Shown here: positions 4,806 through 6,834 of the stretch, piece by piece
Layout: each line of letters opens with the position of its first letter
Numbering within the stretch: the stretch's first letter is position 1
NCBI GenBank assembly: GCA_902785445.1
Contig: CACZYN010000103.1
Span: forward strand, 1 to 6,834
Length of the DNA: 6,834 nucleotides
Direction: 5' to 3'
DNA from: an uncultured Anaerovibrio sp.
GTDB lineage: Bacteria > Bacillota > Negativicutes > Selenomonadales > Selenomonadaceae
The notes under the pieces: generated by a model
Database searches by the model: none
Seen by the model: only the letters and a program-made list of their open reading frames with translations
What the model was told of the DNA's origin: nothing
Position numbers and translations under genes: made by a program

Positions 4806-5542
4806 ACCTTATATCCCCGTGGTGTTACCATGTAGCCATCCTGCACATAGGTCTGGCTATTGCCGATTATCACAATGGAAAACATGCCGATTTCCTCATC
4901 AGTAAAATGTGCCAAATCAGAAACTACGCAGTTTTCCTGTTCCCTGCTGGCTCCGGTAACAATACCCACCGGAGTTTTGCCATCCCGGCAAGCCAACAGG
5001 ATTTTCTGAACCTCATTGATGTAGTCCGGACGGGATTTGCTCTTAGGATTATACAAGGCAATGACAAAATCCCCCTCGCCGGCCAGCTTTACCCGCTTCT
5101 GAATTAACTCCCAAGGAGTAAGCCAATCACTGAGGCTTATTACAGCAAAATCATGCATTAAAGGTGCTCCCAGTACAGAGGCTGCCGCATTTACCGCGGA
5201 AATCCCCGCAACAGTACCGCCCCATTCCGGGCGCTTATCTGCCGGATACTGCAACACCAGCTCCAATACCAGACCGGCCATACCATATACACCCGCATCA
5301 CCACTGGATACCACCACCGTATCCTTACCATTGGCAGCGGATTCCACGGCCATTTTGCACCGATCTACTTCCTGCATCATGCCGGTACCAATTACCTCTT
5401 TGGTAGCCAACATAGGCTTGATCAGCTCAATATATGTATTATAGCCCACCACTACCTGGGCATCATCTATCGCTTTTTTAGCCTTGGGAGTCATGTCCTC
5501 CGCACTACCAGGGCCAATGCCCACCACTGTTATTTTTCCCAT
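4802..5542 (-). CDS. cbiH: Cobalt-factor III / precorrin-3B C17-methyltransferase
   Basis: This 246-residue SAM-dependent methyltransferase methylates C17 and drives ring contraction, giving cobalt-precorrin-4. It follows the tetrapyrrole methylase fold: VVGIGPGSAEDMT near the N-terminus (6-18), VSSGDAGVYGMAG (78-90), VAGISAVNAAASVLGAPL (111-128), HDFAVISLSDWLTPW (130-144), ALYNPKSKSR (162-171), and a C-terminal SIVIIGNSQTY (222-232). The frame stays open to 5611, but the extra 23 residues lie inside cbiG and do not belong to the family. The ATG at 5542 starts directly at the conserved MGKITVVG and has GGTGG 7 nt upstream. The gene overlaps the cbiG end by 13 nt and the cbiJ start by 4 nt. 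There is no fused ferredoxin-like or CbiG part, as seen in some relatives. Confidence 0.95.
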   Translation of the reverse strand: MGKITVVGIGPGSAEDMTPKAKKAIDDAQVVVGYNTYIELIKPMLATKEVIGTGMMQEVDRCKMAVESAANGKDTVVVSSGDAGVYGMAGLVLELVLQYPADKRPEWGGTVAGISAVNAAASVLGAPLMHDFAVISLSDWLTPWELIQKRVKLAGEGDFVIALYNPKSKSRPDYINEVQKILLACRDGKTPVGIVTGASREQENCVVSDLAHFTDEEIGMFSIVIIGNSQTYVQDGYMVTPRGYKV

Positions 5543-6600
5543 ACTAAAGCCACCGTCACTTTCGTGTATTTTGTCTTGGGGAGAGCTGTCACACCGTGGT
5601 CTACACAGCAATAAGCCGCTGCCTCGGATACATTTCCTACCCCAATGGTCTTTTTTACAAATTCGGATTCGCTCAATCGATAATTGTCGATCTGGCTTTG
5701 CAAAGCTTCATTGTCCCAAAACCGAATATTTTTATGAAGCTGCTGGCTTACCGCCAAAAGCCCTTGCTCCTGCGACTTCACCACGGAGCTGGCCATTTCA
5801 TCTATTCGGTCCACGCTCCAGCCAATACTGCTGCAGGCCTCCTGTAATGCCTCTAAAATCAACTTTTCCTCTGTTCCCCTCCGGCAGCCGACACCTGCCA
5901 CTAATTTACGGGGTTTTAGGTACAAAATCGTTTTTTTGGCTGGTAATGCCTTCTTGGTTATTATTACTGTATAATCACTGACGCCCTGGACGTAATCAGC
6001 AATATCCGTCCCAGACATCAGCTCATATTCAATGTCATTTAGCTGCAATTTATCCTGGTATTCAGTCAAACAAGGCAATTCATCATCCAGAATGTACTTG
6101 ATTTCCTGCCCCTGCAAAAGAGCACTGTTGAGAACCAAAATCCCAGCCTTGGACACCGGACATAATCCTATACGGTAAGCCAATAAATCTGGAGCCAGCA
6201 TACCATTAACATCAGTTGCCGTTGTAATAACCGGGTTGGCCCCCAGTTGTGCCGCCAGTTGAGCAGTCAGCTCATTGGCACCTCCCACATGACCAGATAA
6301 CAAGCTAATGATATTCCTGCCCTGTTCATCCATTACTATTACCGCCGGATCCGACAGCTTGCTTACCAAAAAAGGGGCAATGCTGCGCACCACTATTCCC
6401 GTTGCCATAATGAAAATCAAGGCTGAATACTTGGTAAAGGCCTGTCCGGCCACTTCAGCCACCCGACGATAGGGAATGACCTCCGCTTCATTGGCTATTT
6501 TTTCATGGACATAGATATCCGCATCCCCTGCTAAGGCTTCCCGGACCCGTTGCGCCAACACCACTCCATTGGGTGATGAGGTAAAAATCGCGTATCTCAT
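5530..6600 (-). CDS. cbiG: Cobalt-precorrin-5A hydrolase
   Basis: This 356-residue enzyme opens the delta-lactone of cobalt-precorrin-5A and releases the two-carbon fragment as acetaldehyde, a step specific to the anaerobic pathway. The N-terminal domain (about 1-130) carries the family hallmarks FIMATGIVVRSIAP (63-76), SDPAVIVMDEQG (83-94) and ISLLSGHVGGANEL (98-111). The less conserved middle covers about 131-230. The C-terminal CobE/GbiG-C domain begins at LVAGVGCRRGT (233-243) and includes IGVGNVSEAAA (319-329). Both domains are complete. The ATG at 6600 forms an ATGA with the cbiF stop. Its presence is the best evidence in the window for the oxygen-independent route, because aerobic organisms use CobG and an early C1-hydroxylation chemistry instead. 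Confidence 0.95.
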   Translation of the reverse strand: MRYAIFTSSPNGVVLAQRVREALAGDADIYVHEKIANEAEVIPYRRVAEVAGQAFTKYSALIFIMATGIVVRSIAPFLVSKLSDPAVIVMDEQGRNIISLLSGHVGGANELTAQLAAQLGANPVITTATDVNGMLAPDLLAYRIGLCPVSKAGILVLNSALLQGQEIKYILDDELPCLTEYQDKLQLNDIEYELMSGTDIADYVQGVSDYTVIITKKALPAKKTILYLKPRKLVAGVGCRRGTEEKLILEALQEACSSIGWSVDRIDEMASSVVKSQEQGLLAVSQQLHKNIRFWDNEALQSQIDNYRLSESEFVKKTIGVGNVSEAAAYCCVDHGVTALPKTKYTKVTVALVWEK

Positions 6601-6834
6601 AGGCTTGCTTTCCTAAATCCGTGGCTAAACTCCGGTGCATACAATCTGGACAGCTCGTAATCACTGCCCAACACATGACTTACCACGATCATGGAAGTCC
6701 GATCCACTCCCTTGCCTTCAATTTCCTGACAAATGGTGGACAGGGTTCCCCGGAAAATCCGCTGCTCCGGCCAGCTGGCCCGCTGAACAATAGCAATTGG
6801 TGTATCCGGCTCATATCCCCCAGCTATTAACTCC
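6597..6834 (-). CDS. cbiF: Cobalt-precorrin-4 C11-methyltransferase, C-terminal part only
   Basis: Only the last 78 codons and the stop are inside the window; the N-terminal two thirds run off the right edge. The visible part reads as the C-terminal end of CbiF/CobM. It includes GGYEPDTPIAIVQRASWPEQ, then FRGTLSTI and VDRTSMIVVSHVLG, and the family's typical ending YELSRLYAPEFSHGFRKASL. CbiF uses SAM to methylate C11 of cobalt-precorrin-4 to give cobalt-precorrin-5A, the substrate of CbiG encoded next. The stop overlaps the cbiG ATG by 4 nt (ATGA). One small departure is VVSHVLG where relatives usually show a Gly-containing VGxVL segment; this is probably harmless. The operon promoter, and any cobalamin riboswitch, lie outside the window. 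Confidence 0.93.
   Translation of the reverse strand, partial: ELIAGGYEPDTPIAIVQRASWPEQRIFRGTLSTICQEIEGKGVDRTSMIVVSHVLGSDYELSRLYAPEFSHGFRKASL

Noticed and set aside
4165..5981. Several frames of 80-165 codons on the + strand, and one of 114 codons on the minus strand, inside the cbi genes
   Set aside because: All are shadows of genes with conserved motifs in another frame.
5530..6834. Cobalamin riboswitch for the operon
   Set aside because: The operon start lies beyond the right edge; no B12-box-like leader is present in any non-coding part of the window.
1..6834. CRISPR array, tRNA, rRNA, insertion sequence or attachment site
   Set aside because: No regularly spaced repeats, cloverleaf sequences, transposase or integrase frames, or terminal inverted repeats with target duplications were found.

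Overview
The window reads as chromosomal DNA of an anaerobic, low-to-mid GC Firmicute-type bacterium. Negativicutes (Selenomonas/Anaerovibrio/Phascolarctobacterium-like) is my best guess. The reasons are an oxygen-independent cobalamin (cbi-type) operon, strong Firmicute-style Shine-Dalgarno sites, an exported peptidase with an apparent stalk-like N-terminal module, and a short exported His/Lys-rich peptide. The taxon is inferred from gene style only; no rRNA or other marker is present.

Layout, left to right. (1) 26-202 (+): a 58-residue peptide with a double-glycine leader and a core of three hexapeptide repeats plus a Trp/Pro-rich tail with one Cys. It is followed by a strong terminator (237-298) and looks like a bacteriocin/RiPP precursor. 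(2) 389-912 (-): a two-gene toxin-antitoxin operon, AbrB/MazE-type antitoxin first and RelE/ParE-type toxin second, joined by a TAATG overlap. A well-formed promoter carries two palindromes. (3) 1144-2890 (-): an exported S41-family peptidase homologue with its own terminator. (4) 3018-3362 (+): a divergently transcribed exported His/Lys-rich peptide, with a TATAAT promoter and an upstream dyad. (5) 3396-6834 (-): the 3' part of a cobalamin operon in the order cbiF (partial, running off the right edge), cbiG, cbiH, cbiJ, then a fic gene 15 nt after cbiJ.

How the genes work together. CbiH, CbiF and CbiG act consecutively in anaerobic corrin-ring construction: C17 methylation with ring contraction, C11 methylation, then opening of the delta-lactone with loss of the C2 unit. 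CbiJ acts slightly later, reducing cobalt-precorrin-6A. The genes overlap by 4 to 13 nt, so they are almost certainly co-transcribed and translationally coupled. The Fic protein carries its own C-terminal inhibitory motif, as in class III Fic enzymes, so it needs no partner antitoxin. It is probably read through from the cobalamin operon by position rather than by function. The toxin-antitoxin operon, the Fic protein and the leader peptide give the left half of the window an accessory character, but no transposase, integrase, tRNA, CRISPR array or insertion sequence is visible.

The most novel-looking items are the hexapeptide-repeat leader peptide and the His/Lys-rich exported peptide with its dyad-bearing promoter. 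Neither matches a named family that I can recall with confidence.
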